From Aureicoccus marinus (GTDB lineage Bacteria > Bacteroidota > Bacteroidia > Flavobacteriales > Flavobacteriaceae): DNA of 64,000 bases. The stretch is taken from assembly GCF_002954325.1 (NCBI RefSeq), contig NZ_MQVX01000001.1, forward strand, positions 2,812,022-2,876,021, given 5' to 3'. The position numbers and the translations under genes were made by a program. Positions 26,909 to 35,769 of the stretch are shown here, one piece after another. Under the pieces are notes generated by a model, which did no database searches, had not been told where the DNA came from, and saw only the letters and a program-made list of their open reading frames with translations. Position 1 is the first letter of the stretch. Each line of letters begins with the position of its first letter.

Positions 26909-27901
26909 ATGAAAGACCTTTTCAACTCTTTTCCGGTTATAAGCTTCTTGCTGATCACCTTTGCCATTACTTTTTCTACTTGGTTTTCGCCCGTGTTTTT
27001 GGATCTTCCGGTAGACATTGCCTTTGCTATGATGCTGCTTGGTGGGTGCGGACCCCTATTGGCGGGATACATCATTCGAGTTGTGCAATCTCAGACTACC
27101 TTTCGTGTACGGTCTTGGCCGGTCTTTATCGCTGTATTCGTAGGGTCCCTCTTTGTACTGGGGATGCGACTATATCTGATTGACCATGGAATGAGTGATG
27201 TCAATGGCAGGATTCCTAAAATGGAGGAGGTAAGCACACTGGGATATGGCCTTTTTGTTTTAATGGCGATTGTTTTAGCCTGGAATGCTTCCAACTGGAA
27301 TAACCCAAACATCAAAGAAAACTACTTGACTTCCTTTCTTTTTCAGAAAAAGGCCCTCCCCTGGTATCTGATTGCCTTGGGTTTACAACCCATTTTTTCG
27401 GTTGTCAGTTATTTGGCTGGTCGTGTTCTTGGTTTTGAGCTATCTGGAGAACTGGTCTTTATTGATGGAATGTGGTTTGTTGGTCTTTTAAGCACCTTTT
27501 TCTTTTTTGGTGGAAATGAAGAGTTCGGTTGGAGGGGTTTTATGCAACTGGAACTTCAAAAGAAATATAGCCCCTTGGTCACCATTTTAGTCGTTTCTTT
27601 TTTCTGGAGCATATGGCACCTGCCCCATTACTACAACGGATTTTATTCTACCGCTGGGTTTATGGAAATGCTTCCACGCTTTTTCTGGACCATTCCCCTG
27701 ACCGTGGTGATTCATTGGGTGTACAACAACTCGAATTACTCCATGTTGGCTGTGGTTTTGCTGCATACCATGAACAACAATTTTGGGAGAGGGTTTGGAA
27801 GTTCTGGAAAAATCTATGTTGGACTGTTGTTCCTTTTTTGCCTTTACCTCATTGTACGAGATAGAATGTGGCTTTCTAGACCAAGTCAGCTGCCGAGTTA
27901 A
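26909..27901 (+). CDS. CPBP family intramembrane metalloprotease
   Basis: 330 residues from ATG at 26909 (a TTG just before it is less likely). About eight membrane segments. Motif 1 is GGNEEFGWRGFMQLEL (EExxxR), motif 2 is FFWSIWHLPHYY (FxxxxxHxP), and motif 3 is LLHTMNNNFG. These are the three signatures of CAAX-protease/Abi type enzymes. Substrate unknown. The DUF6090 gene starts directly at its stop codon. Confidence 0.88.
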   Translation: MKDLFNSFPVISFLLITFAITFSTWFSPVFLDLPVDIAFAMMLLGGCGPLLAGYIIRVVQSQTTFRVRSWPVFIAVFVGSLFVLGMRLYLIDHGMSDVNGRIPKMEEVSTLGYGLFVLMAIVLAWNASNWNNPNIKENYLTSFLFQKKALPWYLIALGLQPIFSVVSYLAGRVLGFELSGELVFIDGMWFVGLLSTFFFFGGNEEFGWRGFMQLELQKKYSPLVTILVVSFFWSIWHLPHYYNGFYSTAGFMEMLPRFFWTIPLTVVIHWVYNNSNYSMLAVVLLHTMNNNFGRGFGSSGKIYVGLLFLFCLYLIVRDRMWLSRPSQLPS

Positions 27902-28654
27902 ATCAAGGACAAGAAAATCTTTAGAAAAATTCGCCAAAGACTAATTGAAGAGGATCGATTGAAAAAGTACCTTCTCTACGCCCTAGGAGAAATAGTCTTG
28001 GTCGTCTTGGGAATTCTTATCGCCGTCAGTATTAATGAGGGTATACAAGACAGGAAAGCTCGTGCAGCTGAGATCGAAAATTACCGACTTATTATTGCAG
28101 ATTTAAGAGGAGATCTCAAGCTCTTTAAGGATTATGACAAGCAGTTTAAAGGGATGCTCAATGCCTACTACAAGATGAATGATATTGCTCAGGGTAAGGG
28201 AGACTTTTGAGGGCTCTTGTCTGATTTCATCGTAATGAATATCGAGTTCAATCCTGTAACGCAGGAAAACCACCAATCCAATATTGAAAAAATGACTGAT
28301 CGTGAAATCAGAGAGCAGTTGGTTGTTTATTTCCGTGAATTGGATCGGGTCAGACAGGCGCGGGATGAATTCAATAATTTCCTGGAAGAGGTGAGTAGAC
28401 CTTATTTTTTAAAAGAGCAGGAAATTTTTAAAAACGAGGAAGTATTTAATCCAACCGATAAGGGATTTCCTCCTGCCCGGCGAAAATCGGTGATTGACAC
28501 ATTGAAACTGAAAGAAGCTATGAATGAACGCTCTTTTAAGCCCATCCTCTCGGCCCAAAGAATGTCATTGGGTTTTTTCCTGCATAGTCTGGAATACTCA
28601 ATCGCCGAAAACCAATTGCTTATTTCCTTTTTAGAGTCACAGCTGGAGGACTAA
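27902..28654 (+). pseudogene. DUF6090 family protein, no start codon and an in-frame stop
   Basis: Translation from 27902 gives KKIFRKIRQRLIEEDRLKKY and then LLYALGEIVLVVLGILIAVS, the hallmark N-terminus and single membrane helix of DUF6090. Normally the protein begins MI(K)FFRKIRQ. Here no ATG is available, because the frame follows the CPBP stop (27899-27901) immediately. The nearest start is TTG at 27959, which would remove the conserved leader. An in-frame TGA at 28208-28210 splits the protein. The rest (SDFIVMNIEFNPVTQENHQS to 28654) continues in the same frame, so this is a nonsense change and not an indel. It looks like a genuine decayed gene, or one substitution plus a lost start. Function of DUF6090 is unknown. 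Confidence 0.65.
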
Positions 28655-28689
28655 TTCGCGAACAGATTTCCTATTTTTAAGTCAAGCTT

Positions 28690-29229
28690 ATGGAGAATCT
28701 ACAGGAAATACTGAATTGCAATCCCACAGCGGTGACTCAAAGCGTGAAAAAAGGAGAAATCCTCCAACATGCCGATGAGCAAAACATCACTGCTTTTTAT
28801 GTCAAAAGCGGCCTCTTAAGGAGCTATTTGATCGACAGTAAAGGGAAGGAGCACGTCTATATGTTCGCTCCGGAAGGCTGGGTGATTGGCGATATCGAAG
28901 CCATGGAATTCGAGCAGCCGGCTCAGCTTTTTATTGACTGCCTGGAAGATTCAGAAGTAATTGCTTTTAAGAACAACGAGCTCTTTCACCTCGACCTGGA
29001 CAAAGAGAACCTGGCGGCTAGCGGTCAATTGCTCTACCGCAGAATCGGTCGTCTGCAAAGGCGGGTACTCATGCTCATGGGTGCGCCGATCATTGACCGC
29101 TACCAGTACTTTTTAAAGACCTATCCGGACCTACCAAACCGTGTACCCCAGCACATGATCGCCTCCTTCTTAGGGGTGATGCCGCAGACCCTGAGTACGG
29201 TCCGGGCCAAACTCGCCAAAGCCAAATAG
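28690..29229 (+). CDS. Crp/Fnr family transcriptional regulator
   Basis: 179 residues, start ATG at 28690. Cyclic-nucleotide-binding-like cupin (VKKGEILQHADEQNITAFYV, LRSYLIDSKGKEHVYMF) and a C-terminal HTH (IASFLGVMPQTLSTVRAKLAK). Effector residues for cAMP are not evident, as in most Bacteroidota Crp paralogues. The SnoaL-like gene lies 79 bp downstream and is a candidate target. Confidence 0.85.
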   Translation: MENLQEILNCNPTAVTQSVKKGEILQHADEQNITAFYVKSGLLRSYLIDSKGKEHVYMFAPEGWVIGDIEAMEFEQPAQLFIDCLEDSEVIAFKNNELFHLDLDKENLAASGQLLYRRIGRLQRRVLMLMGAPIIDRYQYFLKTYPDLPNRVPQHMIASFLGVMPQTLSTVRAKLAKAK

Positions 29230-29308
29230 GGATTTCTTCATCTAGATGAATGCACAGCAAAGCGCTGTGGAGGAATTTTGTGGTGTAAATCACTAAAATT
29301 CTATTGCA

Positions 29309-29668
29309 ATGACAAATCTAGAAAGAGCACAAGACCTGTATAACCAAGTAGGACAAGGAGATATTTTGGGAGCCTTTGACCAGTATTATGCCGACGGGGT
29401 AGTGATGGAAGAACCTCGTGGCGTACGAAAAGGAAAGGCAGAGTGCCGCGTGTACGAAGAGCAGTTTGTGTCCAGTGTGGAGGCCTTCCACGGAATGGAA
29501 CTCAAGTCCATCGCAGAAGATGCCGCCACCGAAAAAGTTTTTATTGAAGTTACCATGGATGTTACCTTTAAGGGAGGAGATCGTGTCAATATGGAACAGG
29601 TCGCTGTACAGCAGTGGAACAACGGACAGATCGTCCACGAAAGATTTTACTACGACAACCAAGGATAA
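29309..29668 (+). CDS. SnoaL/NTF2-like protein
   Basis: 119 residues, start ATG at 29309. Single cone-shaped NTF2-like domain: LYNQVGQGDILGAFDQYYAD, VVMEEPRG, EVTMDVTFKGGDRV and GQIVHERFYYD. Such proteins are polyketide-cyclase-like, or bind small ligands. Function unassigned. It lies 11 bp before the DUF5996 gene, so probably cotranscribed, possibly under the Crp-type regulator. Confidence 0.8.
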   Translation: MTNLERAQDLYNQVGQGDILGAFDQYYADGVVMEEPRGVRKGKAECRVYEEQFVSSVEAFHGMELKSIAEDAATEKVFIEVTMDVTFKGGDRVNMEQVAVQQWNNGQIVHERFYYDNQG

Positions 29669-29679
29669 ACCCTTTGTTT

Positions 29680-30609
29680 ATGGAAACCACAAAAAGAAAT
29701 CACGATTGGCCCGTTTTGGATTTTGCCCGAATACAACCAACGATGGAAAGCCTTCATCAGTGGTTGCAAATTGTGGGAAAGATTCGCCTGCGCACCATGC
29801 CTTGGCAAAATCACTCCTGGCATACGGCCCTATATGTTTCGCCCAGAGGGTTTTCTACCAACGGGATTCCTTACGGAGAAGAAGTCTTTCAGATCGATTT
29901 TGATTTTAAAAAGCATCAATTGCTGATTCAGTGTTCCCACCGTGAACCGATTGGTTTTGCTTTAGAGCCTATGACGGTCGCCCGCTTTCATCAACTACTG
30001 TTCGAAAAGTTAGAAGAGTTGGGAATTAAAGTGAAGATTCACGGCAGCCCGAACGAAATGGAACCGGCGATCCCGTTCAAAGAAAACACCGTCAACAAGG
30101 CCTACGACCCGGAGGCAGCACGTAATCTCTGGCAGGCCATGTTGAAGTCGAGCAATGTGTTCCAGGAATTTCGATCGGAGTTCATCGGAAAATGCAGTCC
30201 CGTTCACTTGTTTTGGGGAGCCTTTGATTTGGCGGTGACCCGCTTCTCTGGTAAAGGAGCTCCTCTGCATCAGGGTGGAATGCCCAATATGCCTCTGGAT
30301 GTCATGCAGGAAGCCTATTCTCGAGAAGTGAGCAGTGCCGGTTTTTGGCCGGGTTCTTCGGACTTTCCTTTTCCGGCCTTTTATGCCTACGCTTACCCGA
30401 GTCATGAGGACTTCGGAAAGCAAGCGGTAGAGCCCAAGGAAGCTTTTTACAGTGAAGACATGGGTGAATTCTTCCTGAAGTACGAAGATGTGCAGCAGTC
30501 TGAAGATCCTCGTGGGATGCTGATATCCTTTCTACAGACAACCTATGAGGCCGCAGCCAATACCTCCAAATGGGACCGGCAGCACCTCGAGAGTCCCTCG
30601 AAGCAATAA
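29680..30609 (+). CDS. DUF5996 family protein
   Basis: 309 residues from ATG at 29680 (METTKRNHDWPVLDF). WPVLDFARIQPTMESLHQWL, QNHSWHTALYVSPRG, CSPVHLFWGAFDLAVTRFSG and GFWPGSSDFPFPAFYAY are the conserved blocks. No catalytic motif I can name. Cytoplasmic by sequence. Ends at a strong terminator. Confidence 0.85.
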   Translation: METTKRNHDWPVLDFARIQPTMESLHQWLQIVGKIRLRTMPWQNHSWHTALYVSPRGFSTNGIPYGEEVFQIDFDFKKHQLLIQCSHREPIGFALEPMTVARFHQLLFEKLEELGIKVKIHGSPNEMEPAIPFKENTVNKAYDPEAARNLWQAMLKSSNVFQEFRSEFIGKCSPVHLFWGAFDLAVTRFSGKGAPLHQGGMPNMPLDVMQEAYSREVSSAGFWPGSSDFPFPAFYAYAYPSHEDFGKQAVEPKEAFYSEDMGEFFLKYEDVQQSEDPRGMLISFLQTTYEAAANTSKWDRQHLESPSKQ

Positions 30610-30613
30610 TTAA

Positions 30614-30642
30614 AAAACCCGCTTGAATCAAGCGGGTTTTAT
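30614..30642. terminator. Bidirectional intrinsic terminator
   Basis: Near-perfect palindrome AAAACCCGCTTGA/TCAAGCGGGTTTT with A- and T-runs on the two flanks. It lies between convergent genes (DUF5996 on plus, CPBP on minus). Confidence 0.85.
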
Positions 30643-30643
30643 T

Positions 30644-31579
30644 TTAGGCGGTTGTTTCTTCTTCCAGGACCAAGGCCTTCCCAAAAAGCTTGTTTCCCCA
30701 ATTTTTCCAGCGGTAACGCAAGGCGAAAATCCCCAATAAGACGACAAACATCCCTCCGAGGAAAAGGAGCATTCCTCCGAGATCAGGTTCTGCTGAGCTC
30801 ACGTAGAGGGCATCGGTTTGCAGGGCCGACCAATCGGTGGTTACCATCAGGGCAATAGTCATGTTGTTGGCCGCGTGGAAGCCTAAGGCCAGCTCCAAGC
30901 CTTCATCCATCAGGGTCATGATCCCCATCAGGAATCCAAGTCCGATGTATACGGTTAGAACGGCGTAGCCAATTTTCTGGATCTCGGGATTGAATATGTG
31001 CATCAGTCCAAAGAGAGATGAGGTAATTACCAGAGACCAAAACCTCGAATTGGTCGCCACTCCGAGACCTTGCAAAAGGTATCCCCGAAAGAAGTACTCT
31101 TCAAAACTCGTTTGCAAAGGCAGCATCAAAAGGACGATGGCCGCCAGGATGATAAAGGCTTCTTTATTGAAATTCCATTGGTAGCTGTCGGGTTCCATCA
31201 TCACTCCGGCATAGAGGAATCCGCCGATAAAGAGGATGGTTACAAAGAAGGAGAAAAAGATGCGCCCCCAATCGATTTTTTCGCGACTGGTGGTCAGCGA
31301 TCGAATGCTTTGTTTGTGTACAAATTTCACGTAGAGAAACAAGCCAATCAGACCCAGAACAAAGGAACTCAGCATAACGGACAAAAAGAGATTGGCTCCG
31401 AGTAAATCAGCTAATCCAGCCGGCGTCATGTCAATGCTACCCAGATCAGATGCCTTGGTAAACATAGCCGCAATTAAGGGGATACTTCCGAGTCCTCGCC
31501 AGAAGAAAACAACCACAATAAGACCAATGATGTATTTCCAAAGGTTGGGTTTTTGCGGGAGGGCGTTTTGAATAAACAT
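30644..31579 (-). CDS. CPBP family intramembrane metalloprotease (second copy)
   Basis: 311 residues from ATG at 31579 (MFIQNALPQKPNLWKY). An upstream ATG at 31657 adds 26 residues without conservation. About eight membrane segments. Motifs QTSFEEYFFRGYLLQGL (EExxxR), SSLFGLMHIFNPE (FxxxH) and ALGFHAANN. It differs from the CPBP protein at 26.9 kb, so the two are distant paralogues and not a recent duplication. Substrate unknown. Confidence 0.85.
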   Translation of the reverse strand: MFIQNALPQKPNLWKYIIGLIVVVFFWRGLGSIPLIAAMFTKASDLGSIDMTPAGLADLLGANLFLSVMLSSFVLGLIGLFLYVKFVHKQSIRSLTTSREKIDWGRIFFSFFVTILFIGGFLYAGVMMEPDSYQWNFNKEAFIILAAIVLLMLPLQTSFEEYFFRGYLLQGLGVATNSRFWSLVITSSLFGLMHIFNPEIQKIGYAVLTVYIGLGFLMGIMTLMDEGLELALGFHAANNMTIALMVTTDWSALQTDALYVSSAEPDLGGMLLFLGGMFVVLLGIFALRYRWKNWGNKLFGKALVLEEETTA

Positions 31580-31778
31580 GCTGGTGGTTTTTGTTTTTAC
31601 GAAGATAGGGGGCATCTGTTTTATTGCCCATAGGATTATGGGTAGTGGTTGTTTCATTTGCTTAAAAGCACAATAGAAGGGTGTGAGCGGTAGGGCAGAT
31701 TCTGGTTATCTTTAGAGCTAACTAAGGAAAAAACACTCTGGTTTTAGAGTTCTTTACAAGTAAACCGGATAATTAAGC

Positions 31779-32297
31779 ATGTCCCTCTACAAATCCATTG
31801 CCGATATCGGTTCCAAATTTTTCCCCAAGCATAAGCTGTTTAAATACGGTTTTAACCTTTCGCCTATGTACCAAAGAAGCACGGCGAAGATCACTGAGGT
31901 CTCGCCGGATTTGATGGAAATCAAGGTCAAATTGCCGTTGAGTTACAAGAACCGCAACTACGTCAATTCCATTTTTGGAGGGAGCTTGTTTTCTTCCGTA
32001 GATCCCATCCCTATGGTGCAATTGATCAACCTATTGGGGGATGATTATGTTGTCTGGGATAAGTCGGCTCAGATTTTCTTTAAGCGACCAGCGAAAGAAC
32101 ACGTGTATGCCGAATTCAAGGTCACTCAAGAGGAGTTGGACGACATCAAAACGCGGGTAAAAGCAGAAAACGAAATCAACTTGGAAAAGGTCACCGTACT
32201 CAAGAATAAAAGCGGAGACAAGGTATTTTGTGAGGTACATAAGGTCATTTATATCGCAGATAAAACATACTACAAAAGCAAAAGAAGAAAGGAATGA
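31779..32297 (+). CDS. DUF4442 (PaaI-like hotdog) protein
   Basis: 172 residues, start ATG at 31779. MYQRSTAKITEVSPDLMEIK, NYVNSIFGGSLFSSVDPIPM and a C-terminal strand match DUF4442, a hotdog fold related to thioesterases. The putative active region is the GGSLFS helix start. Its stop overlaps the DinB gene start (ATGA). First gene of a five-gene operon. Confidence 0.85.
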   Translation: MSLYKSIADIGSKFFPKHKLFKYGFNLSPMYQRSTAKITEVSPDLMEIKVKLPLSYKNRNYVNSIFGGSLFSSVDPIPMVQLINLLGDDYVVWDKSAQIFFKRPAKEHVYAEFKVTQEELDDIKTRVKAENEINLEKVTVLKNKSGDKVFCEVHKVIYIADKTYYKSKRRKE

Positions 32298-32883
32298 AAA
32301 AGCTGTTGATCACTTTTTTTATAACAGCCACTCTAGCGGCTCAAAACAAGAAGACTATGGAACTCCCCTTTGAAGAAATTCCGGCTGCCCAAGAGCAGTA
32401 CACTAGAGGAAATATGGTCAAACGCATGGTAGACGGCTTGGGTTATCGCTATTACTGGGCCACTGAAGGCTTGCGTCCTGAGGATATCGAGTTTAGCCCT
32501 TCGGCCGATTCCCGCAACGTACGCCAAACCCTGGAGCACCTCTTCGGTCTCTCTGATATGATCGTCAACGCGGCGAAAAATACACCCAATATCCGTCCTG
32601 CCGATTATACGGGGATGAGCTTTGAAGAACTGCGAGAGGGCACCCTTCAGAACCTGAAAGTGGCCAGTGACTTATACCAGGGCAAGTCAGCTGAAGAAAT
32701 CAGTACGCTTGAAGTCATTTTTGAATCCCAAGCGGGCGCCGGGCTTTCCCCTTTTGGCAGATGCTCAATGGGCCTATTGCTGATGCCCTCTATCATACGG
32801 GGCAGATTGTCTCGTACAGAAGGGTCTCGGGCAATCCGATGAACTCCGAGGTGAATGTTTTTATGGGCAGAAACAATGAATAA
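32294..32883 (+). CDS. DinB-superfamily protein, secreted, one frameshift
   Basis: About 196 residues when repaired. Start ATG at 32294 with signal MKKLLITFFITATLAAQ. Four-helix DinB fold: GLGYRYYWATEGLRPEDI, RQTLEHLFGLSDMIVN (His ligand) and the final helix LNGPIADALYHTGQIVSYRR (His ligand). The frame breaks near GGG at 32741-32743. Adding one G restores AGAFPFWQMLNGP and runs to TAA at 32881-32883, overlapping the S41 start by 8 bp. A secreted DinB protein is somewhat unusual, since most are cytoplasmic. Confidence 0.75.
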
Positions 32884-34075
32884 AATAATCCTCCTTTTGT
32901 GTGTTTTACTGGCGGCCTGCGGCACGTCCAAAGCACCCACTCCTGAAGATTCAGAAAACCTCCAGGAGTTCGATCAGTTGATGAGCGATATTCGGGAACA
33001 GCACATTTACCTGAAAGAGCGCAAGGCCCTTATCCGCTGTATCGAAAAGACCTACCGACCTCTGGTCGATACCATCAGTCACCCCTACTACAAGGTCCTT
33101 TTTTATGAGAACCTGATGAACGAATTCAACGATTCTCATATGCACCTCACCACCAATACGGAGGATTCTTATCGTCTGAATTCACCGGTTTACGTGGAGC
33201 TCCGGGAGGGTCGCTATTATATCAAAAACATCTTCAGTTCTGAACTCCAGTACGCGCCAGAGGCCAATGTGATCGGAGCCGAAGTGGTCTGGTTCAATGA
33301 ACTGCCCTTTCAGGAGGTGATTGATGCCTTCCCCACCCAATGCCACAACCGCAAAGACCCAGCAGTAAAAGAATGGCTCGCCAATAAGGTGATCGCAGGA
33401 GTCTACAACGAGGCCCGCTTTTTAGGGTTGCGGCTGACCAACGGGGAAGAGTTCAACCTCGATGTGGACAAGATGAGTTTTAAACAGAGACCGGGGCTGT
33501 TGGAAGCGACGCGTCAGAAGGACATCGGGATCATCAAGATCAACAATTCCCTTGGGAATGACAGTTTGCCCTATTACTTCGATTTGGCCTTAGAAGAACT
33601 CATGGATACCCAAGCTCTGGTTTTGGATTTGCGCAACACCTCCTCAGGAGGGAACACCAGTGTGGCGGAACCCATCATGGGGCGATTCATTTCGGAAACC
33701 AAGGAATACCAAGGTGTTGAGCTAAAGGAAGAAAGCTATGTGCGCACGATTTCGCCTGTAGGAGAAACCTATACCCAACCCCTGTACGTGCTGGTCGGTC
33801 GCTGGACCGGCAGTATGGGAGAAGGGATGGCCATCGGATTTGATGGGATGAAACGAGGAACCGTCGTAGGAACCGAGATGTACCGTTTGGCCGGAGGCAT
33901 GACCACCATCATGCTCAAGAACAGCAACTATGGGGCGCGTGTTTCGATCGAAAAGCTTTATCACCTCGACGGTCGCTTGCGAGAAACCTATGTGCCTGCT
34001 CAGTATGTCAATCAACAATCGGTCACGGAGGATGAGTTTTTACAAACGGCTTTGGATCTGATCAACAGCAATTAG
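32876..34075 (+). CDS. S41-family peptidase-like lipoprotein
   Basis: 399 residues from ATG at 32876 (MNKIILLLCVLLAACGTS, lipobox Cys at 15). The C-terminal S41/tail-specific protease core shows DTQALVLDLRNTSSGGN, PLYVLVGRWTGSMGEGMAIG (Ser after WTG as nucleophile) and the flanking GTVVGTEMYRLAGG. No PDZ domain is evident. Stop (TAG) abuts the SorA ATG. Periplasmic face or outer-membrane lipoprotein. Confidence 0.8.
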   Translation: MNKIILLLCVLLAACGTSKAPTPEDSENLQEFDQLMSDIREQHIYLKERKALIRCIEKTYRPLVDTISHPYYKVLFYENLMNEFNDSHMHLTTNTEDSYRLNSPVYVELREGRYYIKNIFSSELQYAPEANVIGAEVVWFNELPFQEVIDAFPTQCHNRKDPAVKEWLANKVIAGVYNEARFLGLRLTNGEEFNLDVDKMSFKQRPGLLEATRQKDIGIIKINNSLGNDSLPYYFDLALEELMDTQALVLDLRNTSSGGNTSVAEPIMGRFISETKEYQGVELKEESYVRTISPVGETYTQPLYVLVGRWTGSMGEGMAIGFDGMKRGTVVGTEMYRLAGGMTTIMLKNSNYGARVSIEKLYHLDGRLRETYVPAQYVNQQSVTEDEFLQTALDLINSN

Positions 34076-35296
34076 ATGAAAAGAAGAAACTTTATCGCTG
34101 GCGCTGGACTGGCCTCCTTAGCCGCCGGTTTGGGGGTCGAAATAGTCTACGGTTCTCTCTTGCCGGAAGGAGTAGTTCCCTTGGTATTGCAAGACCCGGA
34201 CCCCTTTAAGCTCTTCGATAAAGACACTCAAATGGTGGTGCTCAATGAGCGCCCCTGGAATATGGAAGCCCAGGCGCATCTGCTGGACGATAAGGTGACG
34301 CCCGGTCGGGTGATGTTTATTCGCAATAATGGACTCATTCCCCAAGACATTGATCCTTCCAAATGGGTGTTAGAAATCAAAGGAGAGGCGGTTAAAAAGC
34401 CCAAGACCTATACGCTGCAAGACCTCAAAACAAACTTTAAAGCCCACACCTACCAACTCACCTTGGAATGTGGTGGGAATGGACGTTCCGAGTTCAACCC
34501 GCCGGCCAAAGGCAATCAATGGACTGTTGGGGCCGTTTCCTGCGCGAATTGGACAGGCCTGCGTCTGCGGGATTTGTTGAAAGATGTCGGGATAAGCGAA
34601 AAGGCCGTCTACATTGGTTACCACGGAGCCGATATCCACCTCAGTGGTGATGCGGCCAAAGAACCCATATCAAGGGGAGTACCCCTCGAAAAGGCTATGC
34701 AAGACGAAACCCTTCTTGCCTACCAAATGAATGGCAAAGACATACCCTTGGCTCATGGATTTCCTTTGCGTCTGGTGGCTGGTGGCTGGCCCGCCTCTGC
34801 CTCAGGCAAATGGTTGAATGGACTTAGTATTCGGGATCGCGTTCATGACGGGGCCAAAATGGGAGGTTCCTCTTACCGTGTTCCCTGCGAAACCGTAGCT
34901 CCCGGAGAAAAGGTAGCTCCAGAAGACATGTGCATTATTGAATCCATGCCCGTTAAATCCCTGATCACTTATCCCAAAAGCGGGGCGAGGATTAAGGAAG
35001 GGAGACGTCTCATAATTAGGGGCCATGCCTGGTCTGGTGAACAGCGGGTTAGCAAGATGCAGTATTCCATTGATTTTGGCAGCAGTTGGAAGAGCTGCTC
35101 ACTTGAAGACCCGGTGAATCGATTGGCCTGGCAGCATTTTTCGGCCTCCATTGACTTCCCGAAAAAAGGCTATTACGAAGTCTGGGCACGGGCCACCAAC
35201 GATAAAGGAGAATCACAGCCCATGGTCCTGCCGGGTTGGAATCCTAAAGGCTATTTAAACAATGCTTGTCACCGCATTGCAATCAAAGTGGTATGA
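34076..35296 (+). CDS. sorA: Molybdopterin-dependent sulfite dehydrogenase, SorA type
   Basis: 406 residues, start ATG at 34076. Tat leader MKRRNFIAGAGLASLAAG. The sulfite oxidase core has the Mo-ligating Cys132 in LTLECGGNGRSEF. VSCANWTGLRLRDLLKDVGI, HGADIHLSGD and HGFPLRLVAGGW follow, then the C-terminal dimerisation domain (TYPKSGARIKEGRRLIIRG). It oxidises sulfite to sulfate in the periplasm. The partner cytochrome gene overlaps the stop by 4 bp. Confidence 0.88.
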   Translation: MKRRNFIAGAGLASLAAGLGVEIVYGSLLPEGVVPLVLQDPDPFKLFDKDTQMVVLNERPWNMEAQAHLLDDKVTPGRVMFIRNNGLIPQDIDPSKWVLEIKGEAVKKPKTYTLQDLKTNFKAHTYQLTLECGGNGRSEFNPPAKGNQWTVGAVSCANWTGLRLRDLLKDVGISEKAVYIGYHGADIHLSGDAAKEPISRGVPLEKAMQDETLLAYQMNGKDIPLAHGFPLRLVAGGWPASASGKWLNGLSIRDRVHDGAKMGGSSYRVPCETVAPGEKVAPEDMCIIESMPVKSLITYPKSGARIKEGRRLIIRGHAWSGEQRVSKMQYSIDFGSSWKSCSLEDPVNRLAWQHFSASIDFPKKGYYEVWARATNDKGESQPMVLPGWNPKGYLNNACHRIAIKVV

Positions 35297-35769
35297 GTGC
35301 CTCCCCTGAAAAGTTTAAGCGCGCAGTCCGGCAACTGCAATCTCTAACCCTCCTTTTTGTGGCCGTGATTCTATTACTCTGCGCCTTTTTGGTTGGGGTA
35401 CTCGTTAATCCTAAGATGTTGCGGTTTGAGGCTTCAACAGAGCCCTATGTGGAGGTCGAGGCCGATGAGGAATACGACCGCATCGAAAATGGAATTCACC
35501 TGAGAACCGGCTTCGTGGAAGGAGAGGGTTTGATGGCTGTGGTAAACAATTGCACCAACTGTCATTCAGCTCAACTCGTCACGCAGAACCGCATGTCAAG
35601 GAAGCGCTGGGAAGCCACCATACGTTGGATGCAAGAGACCCAGAACCTGTGGGATCTTGGGACCAATGAACCTCTTATCCTGGACTATCTTTCAACCTAC
35701 TATGCGCCTCAAGAGGAGGGGCGTCGTCCGAATCTCGTGATTGAAGAGTGGTACGACCTGGAAGATTGA
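35293..35769 (+). CDS. sorB: Monohaem cytochrome c subunit, SorB type
   Basis: 158 residues from ATG at 35293 (ATGA overlap with sorA). The N-terminus has one membrane helix (LTLLFVAVILLLCAFLVGVL, about 18-37) and no cleavage site, so it is anchored. One haem site CTNCH at 87-91, and a downstream Met (NRMSRKRW or WMQET) as the likely sixth ligand. Accepts electrons from SorA and passes them to the respiratory chain. Confidence 0.85.
   Translation: MSASPEKFKRAVRQLQSLTLLFVAVILLLCAFLVGVLVNPKMLRFEASTEPYVEVEADEEYDRIENGIHLRTGFVEGEGLMAVVNNCTNCHSAQLVTQNRMSRKRWEATIRWMQETQNLWDLGTNEPLILDYLSTYYAPQEEGRRPNLVIEEWYDLED

Noticed and set aside
29418..29903. 161-codon plus-strand frame across the SnoaL and DUF5996 genes
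   Set aside because: Out of frame with both recognised families and Ser/Pro-rich by codon shadowing.
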